A stretch of 64,000 nucleotides of DNA. Origin: Blumeriella jaapii. Lineage: Eukaryota > Ascomycota > Leotiomycetes > Helotiales > Drepanopezizaceae. Position numbers and translations under genes: made by a program. A model generated the notes under the pieces. The model made no database searches. It was not told the DNA's origin and saw nothing but the letters and a program-made list of their open reading frames with translations. The DNA lies in contig VWND01000036.1 in the NCBI GenBank assembly GCA_009599575.1, positions 1-64,000 on the forward strand, in the 5' to 3' direction. Below, in pieces: positions 21,085 to 31,321 of this stretch. Each line of letters starts with the position of its first letter. The first letter of the stretch is position 1.

Positions 21085-21155
21085 AGTTTTTTAGCTTAAG
21101 TGGTAAAGCGCATTCTTGATAAGGATGTTATTCAAGTTCAAGTCTTGAAAGAACT
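21085..21155 (+). tRNA. trnI: tRNA-Ile(GAU)
   Basis: Acceptor AGTTTTT/AAGAACT, anticodon stem CATTC/GGATG with loop TTGATAA. Confidence 0.9.
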
Positions 21156-21398
21156 AAGCTAATTTATAGTAATAAAGGCTTTACTAAATTTTTTTCCTCT
21201 TTTATATTAATAAAATTATTAATAATTTAATATTAATTATATTAGATAAAGGGGAGTAATATTTTGTTTTTTGTTTTTTTTACTAAAAAAAAAAATGCAA
21301 TACTAAAAATATATTAAAAAATATAATTTATAAGGATATATTTATAGTTATTGAGGAATCTTAAATAATATCCATATTATTTAATCCTAAATATTAAA

Positions 21399-21483
21399 AG
21401 AGAATTGACTGAGTGGTTTAAAGTGATAAGCTTGAAACTTATTTGATTTAATAGATCACATCCGTTCAAATCGGATATTCTCT
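21399..21483 (+). tRNA. trnS: tRNA-Ser(UGA)
   Basis: Perfect acceptor AGAGAAT/ATTCTCT, anticodon stem ATAAG/CTTAT with loop CTTGAAA, long variable arm. Confidence 0.92.
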
Positions 21484-21509
21484 GATCTTTATTTTAGTGT
21501 TAAATAAAG

Positions 21510-21581
21510 CGGATTAGAGCCAGGTTGGTTAGGCGCCTCATTTGGGTTGAGGATCTGTTATGTTCGAATCATAATAATCCG
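21510..21581 (+). tRNA. trnP: tRNA-Pro(UGG)
   Basis: Perfect acceptor CGGATTA/TAATCCG, anticodon stem CCTCA/TGAGG with loop TTTGGGT. Directly precedes rnl. Confidence 0.92.
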
Positions 21582-21599
21582 AAAAAATTATAATAGACC

Positions 21600-24500
21600 C
21601 TATACTGCAATAGTAATAGTGGTGATTTACCTGTAAGTCTATATTAGTAAGTAAGTAATTACCAATAACTAATGAATAATATGCATGTATGATATCTATG
21701 CGACGTTTCTATGCATATATGCATAGAAAAGTATATAAAGAGACTATTAGGGATACCTGGCTATATATTAAAGAGAGTAAATATTAAGTTGTGCTGTGAA
21801 TTAATTTAAATTAATTGAGGTGTGTTTCGGACTATAACGGATTGAAACCGGGTAATAACGTAAGTTAGGTTATTATTTTACCTTTTTGGCACATAAACTC
21901 TTTGGAGAAATCCCATGAATAAACGAAGTGAATTGAAATATCTTAGTAACTTCAGGAAAAGAAATCAAACGAGATTCTATGATTAGTGTGAATGAAAGTA
22001 GATTAGCCTAGATATATTAAATAAAAAGCTAAATAAAATACATCAGAAAAAGTAAAACGGGCAAAACCTGTTTGAATATAAAGGGGAACCTTCCTCTAAG
22101 GCTAAATATAATATATAAGCGAGAGCGCATAGTACTGTGAAGGAAAGGTTTGAATTAGTGGTCTTATAAGCAGCTCGAGTAAAATTTAAATAATAAAGTC
22201 AGAGCGTACCTTTTGCATAATGGGTCAGTGAGTTAATATTAGATGCGAGCAGTAATGCCCAGATAAACCAATTATGAAATAATGAAATAGTATCTAAAAT
22301 TAGACCCGAAGCCTGGTGATCTTACTACAGTCAGGGTTATAAAAGCCCGAACGGTATATCGTTGTAAAGATATCCGAAGAACTGTGGTAAGTAAGTGAAA
22401 GACAATACTGACTAGGATAGCTGGTTTTCTGCGAAACCTATATAAGTAGGTAATTCAAGGTACATCATAGCAGGTACAGAACTGTGATCTCAGGCAACTT
22501 CTATCTTATTATAGACCTTTTTCCATTAAGCTATAATATATAAGGTAATTTTGCATATATCGGGCAATCGTGAAGATTTTATCGGTGAGTATTCGCACTC
22601 GGAAGGGCAATGGTGAATATTGAATAATCGGACATAGTACGATAAGGTTGTATGTCTAAAGGGAAACAGCCCAGAACAAGAGTTAAGGTTCCAAAATTAT
22701 TGTTAAGTGAAATTAAGGAAGTTTCTATATAATACGACTAGGAAATAGGCTTAGAAGCGGTCCATTTTTTGAAGATCTCGTAACAGAGCACTGGTTTAGT
22801 ATATAGTCCGTTACCCTCAGATTATATATATTGATAGTGGCACCGAAAATTTAACGGATCTAAATAATATACCGACACCTTGTCCATATTTATTAATAAT
22901 TAATTATTATATTTAATGGGGTAGCAGAACGTTGGGTAAATCTGGGACTTATTCTTTTTAAGAATGGATAAAAGATAACTCAAGTGAGAATGCTGACATG
23001 AGTAACGAAAAAGGGGAAACCCTCGCCTAAAGCTTATGGTTTTTGTAAAGTCACGGCCTCTAAGTTTACCTACCTAAGGGATTAAACGATGAGTAAATCT
23101 AAGTTGGAGAGTAACAACCTACTTATAGTGAAGCAGGTTCAGGAAAAACCTCTCGGCTGTCATGATGTAATAAACTCAAGCAGATGAATGACATGATAGT
23201 ATAAAAAAGTCAAGGTAACCATAATAGCAATAAACTAAGTAAGATGAGCAATGTTATGAACCTTTGAAGAAAACAATAAACTAAAACACACCGTACCTAA
23301 ATACTACCTCAAGTAAGCTAGTAGAGAATACGAAGGCGTTTGAGTGAACAATCATTAAGGAACTCGGCAAACTAACTACCGTAACTTCGGGATAAGGAGA
23401 GCCATTCCTCCTAATTAATATTAGGTAAAGAATAGGAAGCATGGAATAGTGTTGTGCGACTGTTTAATTAAAACAAAGCACTCTGCAGTAAGATGATAAA
23501 TCAAAGTATTGAGTGTGATTTCTGCCCGATGTCGGCTGGTTAACGGATTTGCTAAGTTGACTAATATAAGCTTGGCTTTGAAGGAAACCCCGATCAATGG
23601 CGGCCTTACCGATAAGGGTCCTAAGGTAGCGGAATACCCTGGCCGTTAAATGCGGTCTTGCATGAATGATTTAACGATGCAACAGCTGTCTCAATGATTG
23701 GCTCAGTGAAATTGGAATAACTGTGCAGATACAGTTTACCTCTAGTTAGACGAGAAGACCCTATGCAGCTTTACTGTTGCTAGTTATTGAATATGATACT
23801 GCTAATTTTAGTAATAAGGTAGTGTTAACTCAATTGAAACACCTTTATTTAGTTTATCATATTGGTAGATTTTCTACGTGAAACTCTTAACATACTCTTG
23901 CTTAGGCAAGATGGTTGAGACAATCATTTACCTTCGACACTACGTAGCGAAGGAACAATTGCTAGGAGGCAGTTTATGCGGGGCACAGATCCCATAAAAA
24001 GTACCTGGGTGTATCCAAAGTTAATTTTGTAAAATGGTCTTAATTAAGACCATCAAATATACCTTTTATGTATATTTTTTTATTTTTAGTATGTTATTTG
24101 GTATAGCTTAAGCTATAACTAATCCAGCTATATATCTATTGAGTTAGAGTTAATATTTTTATACAAGTAAGATTTTATCTATATTGGACATAGTTGTAAT
24201 TAAAACATTGCTATTCAGGATGCAATACAATGTTTTGTGTTATATTATTTGTCAACTTAATTTATAATAATTAAGTTATGCTTTTAATCTAAGATATTTA
24301 ATATCCCCCGATTAAAGCATTGTTTATATAATAATATAATTATGTTTATTACTTGTCAAGTTTAATGGCTTAATCTTGCTTTACTGTCTGACTTACACGT
24401 CTATCAGTCGCGTAAGCGGGGCATATGATCACAAGATGCAGAAAGGAAAGGTCTTGGATTTTTGAAAAAGCTACGCTAGGGATAACAGGCTAATTGCGCC

Positions 24501-25060
24501 AGGAAGTACAAATTGAGTGCGCAGTTTGGCACCTCGATGTCGGCTTAACTTATCCACATGAATGTAGGAAGCATGAAGGGTTCGACTGTTCGTCGATTAA
24601 TAAGTTACACGAGCTGGGTTAAATACGTCGTGAGACAGTATGGTTTCTATCTTCTAGAGGAAATTAGAATAAAATAAGGATATCTCCCTCGTACGAAAGG
24701 AGCTGGGTATATTAACCTCTGGTTTACCTGTTGTCTATGTGCCCAATATTAAAACAAAACCTCATAATTTACATACATTGAAACCACATCTTAATAAATT
24801 AAACATCATACGAAAAAAAATAGGTTAGGGGTGTTACTTTCGCTTAAGTAAATATATAGCATAGGCACGGCAGGAACGCTATGTTAGTTAAAAATAAGTG
24901 CTGAATGCATCTAGGCACGAAACTTACTTTAAGATATTCTTAAATATACGTAGTGGAATACTACATTTTATAGTAAAAGAAATATTTTTTAATAGAGTTG
25001 AGTTGAGACAATAAACCATAATAAATATTATGGAAAGACCATTGTGTAAGAACTTAATAA
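21600..25060 (+). rRNA. rnl: large subunit ribosomal RNA
   Basis: Recognised by conserved core sequences in order: AGAGCGTACCTTTTGCATAA (about 22202), GGCGGCCTTACCGATAAGG then CTAAGGTAGCGGAATA (about 23600-23636), GACGAGAAGACCCTATG (about 23749), AGTTTATGCGGGGCACAG (about 23971), GGGATAACAGGCTAATTG (about 24479), the sarcin-ricin loop CGTACGAAAGGAG (about 24690) and the 3' domain GCATCTAGGCACGAAACTT (about 24906). All core blocks are contiguous, so no intron sits at the usual 2449 site, which in most Pezizomycotina holds rps3. Ends are approximate. Confidence 0.95.
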
Positions 25061-25324
25061 GTAAAACCTTGAGTTCTTTTTTCCGAGCGTTTATTTTTTT
25101 TGGACTCCTTTATAAAGAAGCAAAATATATATTATTTTATTTGGCAATAAGGCAAAAATTTTTTTTAAATGATAACTTTATTGCTACCTATAGGCTTTAG
25201 CTGAAAGAATTTAAATGTTTTTAGGCATAAAGTACTAATTTTATATTAAACTAATATAAATAGATATCACAATCACACAATTTTTAATTGTGTAAACACA
25301 ATATATATGCAATTACCTTAATTT

Positions 25325-25398
25325 AAGTCTGATTAGCATAAAAGTAATGTAGCTGTTTTGTAACCAGCTGAAGCAAGTGCGATACTTGCATTGGACTT
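25325..25398 (+). tRNA. trnT: tRNA-Thr(UGU)
   Basis: Acceptor AAGTCTG/TGGACTT, anticodon loop TTTGTAA. First of the T-E-M-M-L-A-F-L-Q-H-M cluster 3' of rnl. Confidence 0.88.
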
Positions 25399-25411
25399 CT
25401 ATATATATAAA

Positions 25412-25483
25412 GGCCTTATAGTCAAGTGGTTAAGACATAATATTTTCGTTATTACATTCGGCGGTTCGATCCCGCCTGAGGCT
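25412..25483 (+). tRNA. trnE: tRNA-Glu(UUC)
   Basis: Acceptor GGCCTTA/TGAGGCT, anticodon stem TAATA/TATTA with loop TTTTCGT. Confidence 0.9.
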
Positions 25484-25592
25484 AATTTTTTATATATTCG
25501 TACCTAAGATAATATAGATTAGTTACGAATTTTTAGTAAGGTTTAATATGTAAGAGTTTATTAAATAGACTTTTGGAATATTATAAATAAAA

Positions 25593-25662
25593 TGCGGATT
25601 GATGTAATAGTAACATAATTGGCTCATGTCCAGTCTATATTGGTGCAAATCCTTTATCCGCA
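25593..25662 (+). tRNA. trnM: tRNA-Met(CAU) 1
   Basis: Perfect acceptor TGCGGAT/ATCCGCA, anticodon loop CTCATGT. The tRNA-Val usually found between Glu and Met in this cluster is absent. Confidence 0.9.
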
Positions 25663-25670
25663 CATCTAAG

Positions 25671-25742
25671 AAGGTTATAGCTTAATTGGTAGAGCAAGCT
25701 GCTCATGACAGCTGAGGTGAGTGTTCAATTCACTCTGGCCTT
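25671..25742 (+). tRNA. trnM: tRNA-Met(CAU) 2
   Basis: Acceptor AAGGTTA/TGGCCTT, perfect anticodon stem AGCTG/CAGCT with loop CTCATGA. Confidence 0.9.
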
Positions 25743-25765
25743 AGTTTAATTTAATAAAAATATAA

Positions 25766-25849
25766 TGTCCGAGTGCTGGAATTGGTAGACAGGACGAACT
25801 TAAGCTTCGTTGATATAATATCGTAGAGGTTCAAGTCCTCTTTTGGATA
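25766..25849 (+). tRNA. trnL: tRNA-Leu(UAA)
   Basis: Acceptor TGTCCGA/TTGGATA, anticodon stem ACGAA/TTCGT with loop CTTAAGC, long variable arm. Confidence 0.9.
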
Positions 25850-25965
25850 CATGATTAATAATAAATTAACTACATATATAAATATATAGAATATTTAATT
25901 TGGGTTTTCAGTTTACGAATTATACTATAAATAATATAGTATTAGTACTTATTATAAACAAGAGG

Positions 25966-26036
25966 GGGGACATAGTTTAATTGGTAAAACTGCGATTTTG
26001 CATATCGTTATTTCAGGATCGAGTCCTGATGTCTCC
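25966..26036 (+). tRNA. trnA: tRNA-Ala(UGC)
   Basis: Acceptor GGGGACA/TGTCTCC, anticodon stem GCGAT/ATCGT with loop TTTGCAT. Position between Leu and Phe fits the Pezizomycotina order. Confidence 0.9.
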
Positions 26037-26234
26037 AGGACAGACAGTAAATAATCTTATTTTTTGTCAAAATAATCGCAAATAGCTGTCAACCTATATT
26101 TCGCGTACATAGAATCCGCGAAATATAGATCCGCCAAGTGAGTACGGCCGGAATAAGATAAATTCCTGAAATCTATCTGTGAAGATTACTGAAATCTATC
26201 TCTGAAGATTTCAGTTTTATAGGGTTTTTCTAAA

Positions 26235-26262
26235 CCCCCCCCCCCCCCCCCCCCCCCCCCCC
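26235..26262 (+). repeat. C28 homopolymer
   Basis: Twenty-eight consecutive C in an A/T-rich spacer, flanked by duplicated GAAATCTATCT motifs (about 26168 and 26192). Length is unreliable in any sequencing chemistry. Confidence 0.9.
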
Positions 26263-26608
26263 GAAAACCCCCGGCCGGGTCTATTATCATGCGTATATAT
26301 ATAATCTAAGTTGTTTTTAAATCTCATTACTTTATATAAGTAATATAAAAAAACAACCAATATATCTATGAACAGATAAATACCCGGATGAAATTTCATG
26401 TATGCAAATAAACCAATTTTTTTTGTCTATTATAATTTATTTTTTTTTAAAACTCATGAGTTTTTAATTAATTATTATAAATTATAATATTGTGGTAGTT
26501 ATATGTATACTTAAGTAGGTCAAATATTGTATTAATTACATAGATAACATATTATTTTATTTATATACTCCTTATAGTTTATATATAGGTTAATGTAACC
26601 TATATATA

Positions 26609-26681
26609 GCTCGAGAAGCTCAACCTGGTAGAGCGGAATACTGAAGATGTTCAGGTTGTAAGTTCAAATCTTATCTCGAGC
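26609..26681 (+). tRNA. trnF: tRNA-Phe(GAA)
   Basis: Perfect acceptor GCTCGAG/CTCGAGC, anticodon stem GAATA/TGTTC with loop CTGAAGA. Confidence 0.92.
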
Positions 26682-26687
26682 AATTTA

Positions 26688-26768
26688 AAGGTAGTGCTGG
26701 AATGGGTAGACAGGAATAGTTTAGACCTATTTGATGAAAATCTTATCCGTTCAAGCCGGATTTACCTT
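26688..26768 (+). tRNA. trnL: tRNA-Leu(UAG)
   Basis: Acceptor AAGGTAG/TTACCTT, anticodon stem AATAG/CTATT with loop TTTAGAC, long variable arm. Confidence 0.9.
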
Positions 26769-26826
26769 AGATTATGTTCATTTACAGTTACTTTATTATA
26801 TATTAAATATTTAATATATGTAAATA

Positions 26827-26898
26827 TATGTTGTGGACTAATCGGTAAGTCATAAATTTTTGGTATTTATCACTGAGTGTTCGAATCACTCCAACATA
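26827..26898 (+). tRNA. trnQ: tRNA-Gln(UUG)
   Basis: Perfect acceptor TATGTTG/CAACATA, anticodon stem TAAAT/ATTTA with loop TTTTGGT. Occupies the normal Gln slot of the cluster; unrelated in sequence to the Gln gene at 13320. Confidence 0.88.
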
Positions 26899-26953
26899 AT
26901 TTACATTGGAGTTTTCTATGTTCAAAGTAATATATTACTTTATAATATTTAAT

Positions 26954-27027
26954 GGTGGATATAGTTCAATAGGTAGAACAACTGTATGTGGCACAGTATG
27001 TTCCCTGTTCAAATCAGGGTACTCACC
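26954..27027 (+). tRNA. trnH: tRNA-His(GUG)
   Basis: Acceptor GGTGGAT/ACTCACC (one mismatch), perfect anticodon stem ACTGT/ACAGT with loop ATGTGGC. Confidence 0.9.
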
Positions 27028-27055
27028 CTATATTATTAGTTTAAATTATAACCAT

Positions 27056-27129
27056 AGCCAGGGTAGTTTAATTGGTTAGAACATTAATTTCATGCATTAA
27101 GAATGAGAATTCAAATTTCTCCTCCGGCT
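27056..27129 (+). tRNA. trnM: tRNA-Met(CAU) 3
   Basis: Acceptor AGCCAGG/TCCGGCT, anticodon stem TTAAT/ATTAA with loop TTCATGC. Three Met genes are usual in this cluster. Confidence 0.9.
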
Positions 27130-27472
27130 ATCTTTTTTTATCTGCATTACGGTATTACCTCTTTTAATTATTATAATATGGGGTTTTTCCTTAGCCTTTA
27201 CACACACACACACAAATAAATACTCGCTAAACCATATATACCCTCATTATTACCTCTAATAATAATATAATATAATATAATATAATATATATATAATATA
27301 TATAATATAGTATAAATATATTACACTTTCTATTTATTTGTCTAGATGTATATTGTAAATAAGTTTTTTTTTTTTATATTTTGGTTTGGTTTTTTGTGGT
27401 GTTTTTTTCCTGAAAGCATTACTGTATTATAGTATATACATTTTCACACGATATACTTTATATATACAAAAA

Positions 27473-27513
<41 letters not shown>

Positions 27514-28133
27514 TATATATATATATATATAAATGATGATAATAGGAATATATGGACTATGATAGTGGTGGGGGGGGGGGGGGGGTATAATATAAAATGA
27601 CTATATCTATTATTATATTAATATATATATACTTAAATTATATAAGCTTTTTCTTATTGTATAGTATATACAATACAATAAATGTATATAAATAATAATA
27701 TTTATATATTGATGGATAAAAAGCCGAAATAGAAGAATGTAGCCTAAATAGCTAAATAAGTTATTGCTTCTAAGCAAGCAGTTTCTTAAGGTAAACTTAT
27801 TAAGAAGCTACCCAGAAAATAAAATAAATCTTAAGTTAAACCATAACTTTTGGATGATCAAGGTAAAAAAAACATGAATATTATGCTGAATATGTCTCAT
27901 ATTGTGTTGACCAGCTGGATGGTGATCATGTAGAATATTATACACTTTTATATTATGCTCAGTATATTTATAAGCTATAAAACGTCTAAACACAATAAAT
28001 TGCCAAAATGAAAATTTTCTATAGTTAAAATTGCAATAGTTATGGTTTATGTTAGTTATTATATTTATCTTACTTAAATATAATACATAGAAAATTTGCT
28101 TCAAAAAAGGTTATATTATGTTAACCTTTTTTT
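27130..28133 (+). other. spacer with microsatellites
   Basis: No gene that I can support. Contains CA repeats near 27201, TAATA-type repeats near 27265-27310, a long TA repeat at about 27478-27535 and a G16 run at 27570-27585. A faint open stretch at 27870-27980 on + (VDQLDGDHVEYYTL) could be an endonuclease relic but is too short to call. Confidence 0.7.
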
Positions 28134-29842
28134 ATGTTAATATCATCAATATTACAATTATTATTATCAAGCGCTCTTACCTTAAGACGAGATAAGTCTA
28201 TATATTATATAGTAGTAGAGTCTCTATTACAATACTTATTTACTGTGCTTTACTGTCTTATAATAGTTTATATTTAACTAATTTAGATAGAGGTATTGGT
28301 TTGTATGGAGGATTATTCCACGCAACTAGTATAACACAATTTTTTTTTCATATATTTATTTTTTTAATAAGTGGCTTAATACTTCAACTTACCGCTTTTC
28401 ATCCTCGAAGGCTGTGAACACCTGCATTTTCTTCCTTGAGTAGAATTTTTTTTTTATAATATATTATATTATAGAAGTAAAATAGTAAATAAAATGGGGG
28501 AACAGTTCAAAGTAATAGAATACCCATTAATTTTATTATTTATAGTAAGTGGTGCAACATTCTTAGTATCTACAAGCGATTTAGTATCTATTTTTCTTTC
28601 TATAGAGCTGCAAAGCTATGGATTATATCTACTTAGTACATTATACCGAAACTCCGAATTAGCGACTTGAGGTGGTTTAACTTATTTCCTACTAGGAGGT
28701 TTAAGTTCTTGTTCATTTTTTATTAGGTACGAGTTTATTATATGCAAATTCTGGAACTACAAATCTTGACGGTATATATGTTATAACTAGCTTAAGTGAT
28801 TTAGCCAATGAAGGTGGTAGTAGTAGTAATATATTATACTGATATAAAAGTCATTATATAAACTTTTCGTTACTTATACTAAGCGTAGGTTTCTTATTTA
28901 AGGTCAGTGCGGCTCCATTCCATTTCTGATCACCGTCTGTTTACGACGCCATCCCTACAATAGTTACTACATTTGTAGCTATTGTAGCCAAAATATCCAT
29001 ATTTATTTTTTTTATTAGAATTAGTGCATTATACTAGCAATTCTTTATTTAATTTCGAATTTACTTGAACTTATAGTTTATTAGTTAGTTCCTTACTTTC
29101 ACTAATTATTGGAACAGTAGTAGGTTTAACACAATTTAGAATTAAAAGGTTGTTTGCATATAGTACTATTTCACACGTGGGTTTTATACTATTAGCACTA
29201 AGTATTAATAGTATAGAATCGATACAAGCCTTTATCTTTTATTTAATGCAATACTCTATTAGTAATTTAAATGCCTTTATTATACTTATAAGTATTGGTT
29301 ATTCACTTTATTATTATATAAATGATAGTGATGAATACAAACAATTAGATGATAAAAATAATTCCCCTGTACAATTAGTAAGTCAACTTAAAGGTTATTT
29401 CGAGATAAATCCCGTATTAGCTTTAAGCTTGACTATCACTATATTTTCTTTTGCAGGTATCCCTCCACTTATAGGTTTCTTTGCAAAACAGATGGTCTTG
29501 AGTGCCGCATTAGATAGTGGTTATATTTTCTTAGCACTACTTGCTATATTAACCAGTGTAATTAGTGGTGTTTATTATTTAAACATAATAAAACAAATTT
29601 TTTTCGATAAACCTGAGCATGTTATGCCAGTAGAAACATCCCAGATGATCTTATATGCAAATATTTTACAAAACCATAAATTAATAGAAAAAATAACCTT
29701 TAAATCCGATAATATTATATTATCTAGTTATTTGACTATTACTATAAGTGTACTTACATTAATAATACTATTATTTATGTTAGTACCTAAACACGTTTCA
29801 AGCTTAGCAATCATTTTAGCTCTAAATATATTTAATCCATAA
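28134..29842 (+). CDS. nad2: nad2, NADH dehydrogenase subunit 2 (frame broken at several homopolymers)
   Basis: Complex I membrane subunit. ATG 28134 ([19 protein letters not shown]). Protein similarity is continuous to the stop at 29842 ([66 protein letters not shown]) but four one-base frame changes are needed: near 28215, at the T10 run near 28446-28455, near 28722 and near 29010. Three of the four are in T runs, which suggests sequencing indels rather than a dead gene, as no other nad2 is seen. Stop is immediately followed by the nad3 ATG. Confidence 0.9.
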
Positions 29843-30367
29843 ATGACAAGCACAACTTTCTTTTTTGTATTCATACCGTTATTGGCCGTTATATTATTAT
29901 CCATTAATTTAATATTTGCCCCACATAATCCTTACCAAGAAAAGGATAGTGCATTTGAATGTGGTTTCCATTCTTTCCTAGGTCAAAATAGAACACAGTT
30001 CAGTATTTCTTTCTTTATATTTGCTTTATTATTCTTACTTTTTGATTTGGAAATTCTTTTAGTTTATCCTTATGTGGTTAGTGCATATACAAATGGTATT
30101 TATGGTTTAACTATAATGTTAATATTTTTTTTAGCACTAACTTTAGGTTTTGCTTTTGAGTTAGGTAAAAATGCTTTAAAAATTGATAGTAGACAAATGC
30201 TTACTTTAAATAATTATAATGTTAGTACAATAAGTCATATGTCCTACATTCCTCCAGTTAGCCCTCCAGTACGAATATTTCGACCTGTAGGAGGTAATAA
30301 TAATGGTTCAGATGGTAATAACCCTGGTACAGTTAGCCCTCCAGTAGGTTTATTTCGACCTGTATAA
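29843..30367 (+). CDS. nad3: nad3, NADH dehydrogenase subunit 3 with C-terminal extension
   Basis: Complex I membrane subunit; core PHNPYQEKDSAFECGFHSF and LLFDLEILLVYPYV. Normal family length is reached near residue 120 (GKNALKIDSRQ). About 50 more residues follow, with a 63-nt direct repeat (VSPPVRIFRPVGG and VSPPVGLFRPV) that ends at TAA where the first repeat has GGA. Beyond the stop the frame stays open to 30673. Starts directly after the nad2 stop, as in most ascomycetes. Confidence 0.95.
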   Translation: MTSTTFFFVFIPLLAVILLSINLIFAPHNPYQEKDSAFECGFHSFLGQNRTQFSISFFIFALLFLLFDLEILLVYPYVVSAYTNGIYGLTIMLIFFLALTLGFAFELGKNALKIDSRQMLTLNNYNVSTISHMSYIPPVSPPVRIFRPVGGNNNGSDGNNPGTVSPPVGLFRPV

Positions 30368-30673
30368 GGTAATAATAATGGTCCAGGTAGTAATAATAAT
30401 GGTCCAGGTAGTAATAATGGTTCAGATAGTAATAATAATAATAATAATAATAATGATAATAACGATAATACAAGTAGTAAAATTATCTCTCCTACAATTA
30501 TAAGTATAATTGTAAATACCCTTTGACTTATAATAAGTCTCACGGCTATTTATTATTATATGCCATTTAACTTAGCTCCATTATTGTCTATATGAAAATT
30601 AATTGTTGTATTAATGTCTCTTATTACCAATTTAATTTTCATGGATATCGTAATTAGCCTAATCCTTATATAA
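30368..30673 (+). pseudogene. in-frame continuation of the nad3 tail (Asn linker plus two membrane segments)
   Basis: Same frame as nad3, after its TAA. Encodes GNNNGPGS repeats, a run of nine Asn from AAT repeats (about 30429-30460), then two hydrophobic segments (SIIVNTLWLIISLTAIYYYM and IVVLMSLITNLIFMDIVISL) to a stop at 30673. Comparison of the two 63-nt repeats indicates the nad3 stop arose by changing a Gly codon, so this was probably once part of the nad3 tail. Confidence 0.55.
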
Positions 30674-31321
30674 CACTTAAGGTTAATTAACCTTAATAAG
30701 TCGTTCTATATTAACCTCTTTACAGTAAGTTAAAGACGAATTTTATATAAATGGATATAGTAGACTTTTAAATTAATTTCATTATGTCATTATCCTTAGA
30801 AAATACACCACGTCTATATGTATTTTATATCTGTTATAATAAACAGGTTATACGTATGAGTTTTTATAAAAACTCAGACTTTAATTTTAATAATATACTT
30901 GCAATATAATAAACTTTGTACGTATACTTAGAGGTTATATATATTAAATTTAATATATAATATCTGCGGTTTACTTATATCTTTAGTTATTTGTATAACG
31001 GCTATTTAAAGTATCTATCTCCCCACTTTAAAAAAAAGACGTTGGGGGTTTTTTTTTGGATTGGCAATAGGGAGATATTAATAATAACTCTAATATATTC
31101 TATACTTTAGTAGTTTCAGGTAATGAATATATTATAAAGGAGGAAACTATTATAAGATAGTGGGCCAATATTATAAAAATATCCTCTAGTATTAAAGCTT
31201 TTAACTATCCTATGTTATATAATATACTAATAAAAGTTTTTTTTTATTAGTATAGGCTGTTTAAGGGTTTCTAATATATAAATTGTAAACTTTTTTATTA
31301 GAAAAAACTAAAGTATTTTAT
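30674..31321 (+). other. spacer between nad3 and cox2
   Basis: No gene seen. Contains a TTAATAAGTCGTTCTA motif near 30695 that recurs near 37150, and short palindromes such as GAGTTTTTATAAAAACTC near 30858. Confidence 0.7.

Noticed and set aside
26217..26399. Minus-strand ORF with a Gly run
   Set aside because: Produced by the C28 homopolymer read in reverse.
27808..28104. Open frame of 98 codons on the minus strand
   Set aside because: No minus-strand gene is otherwise supported, the protein is A/T-driven and unrecognised, and it lies in a microsatellite-rich spacer.
30244..30543. Minus-strand Leu-rich ORF
   Set aside because: Antisense of the nad3-tail Asn/Gly repeats; Leu runs arise from complementing AAT/GGT repeats.
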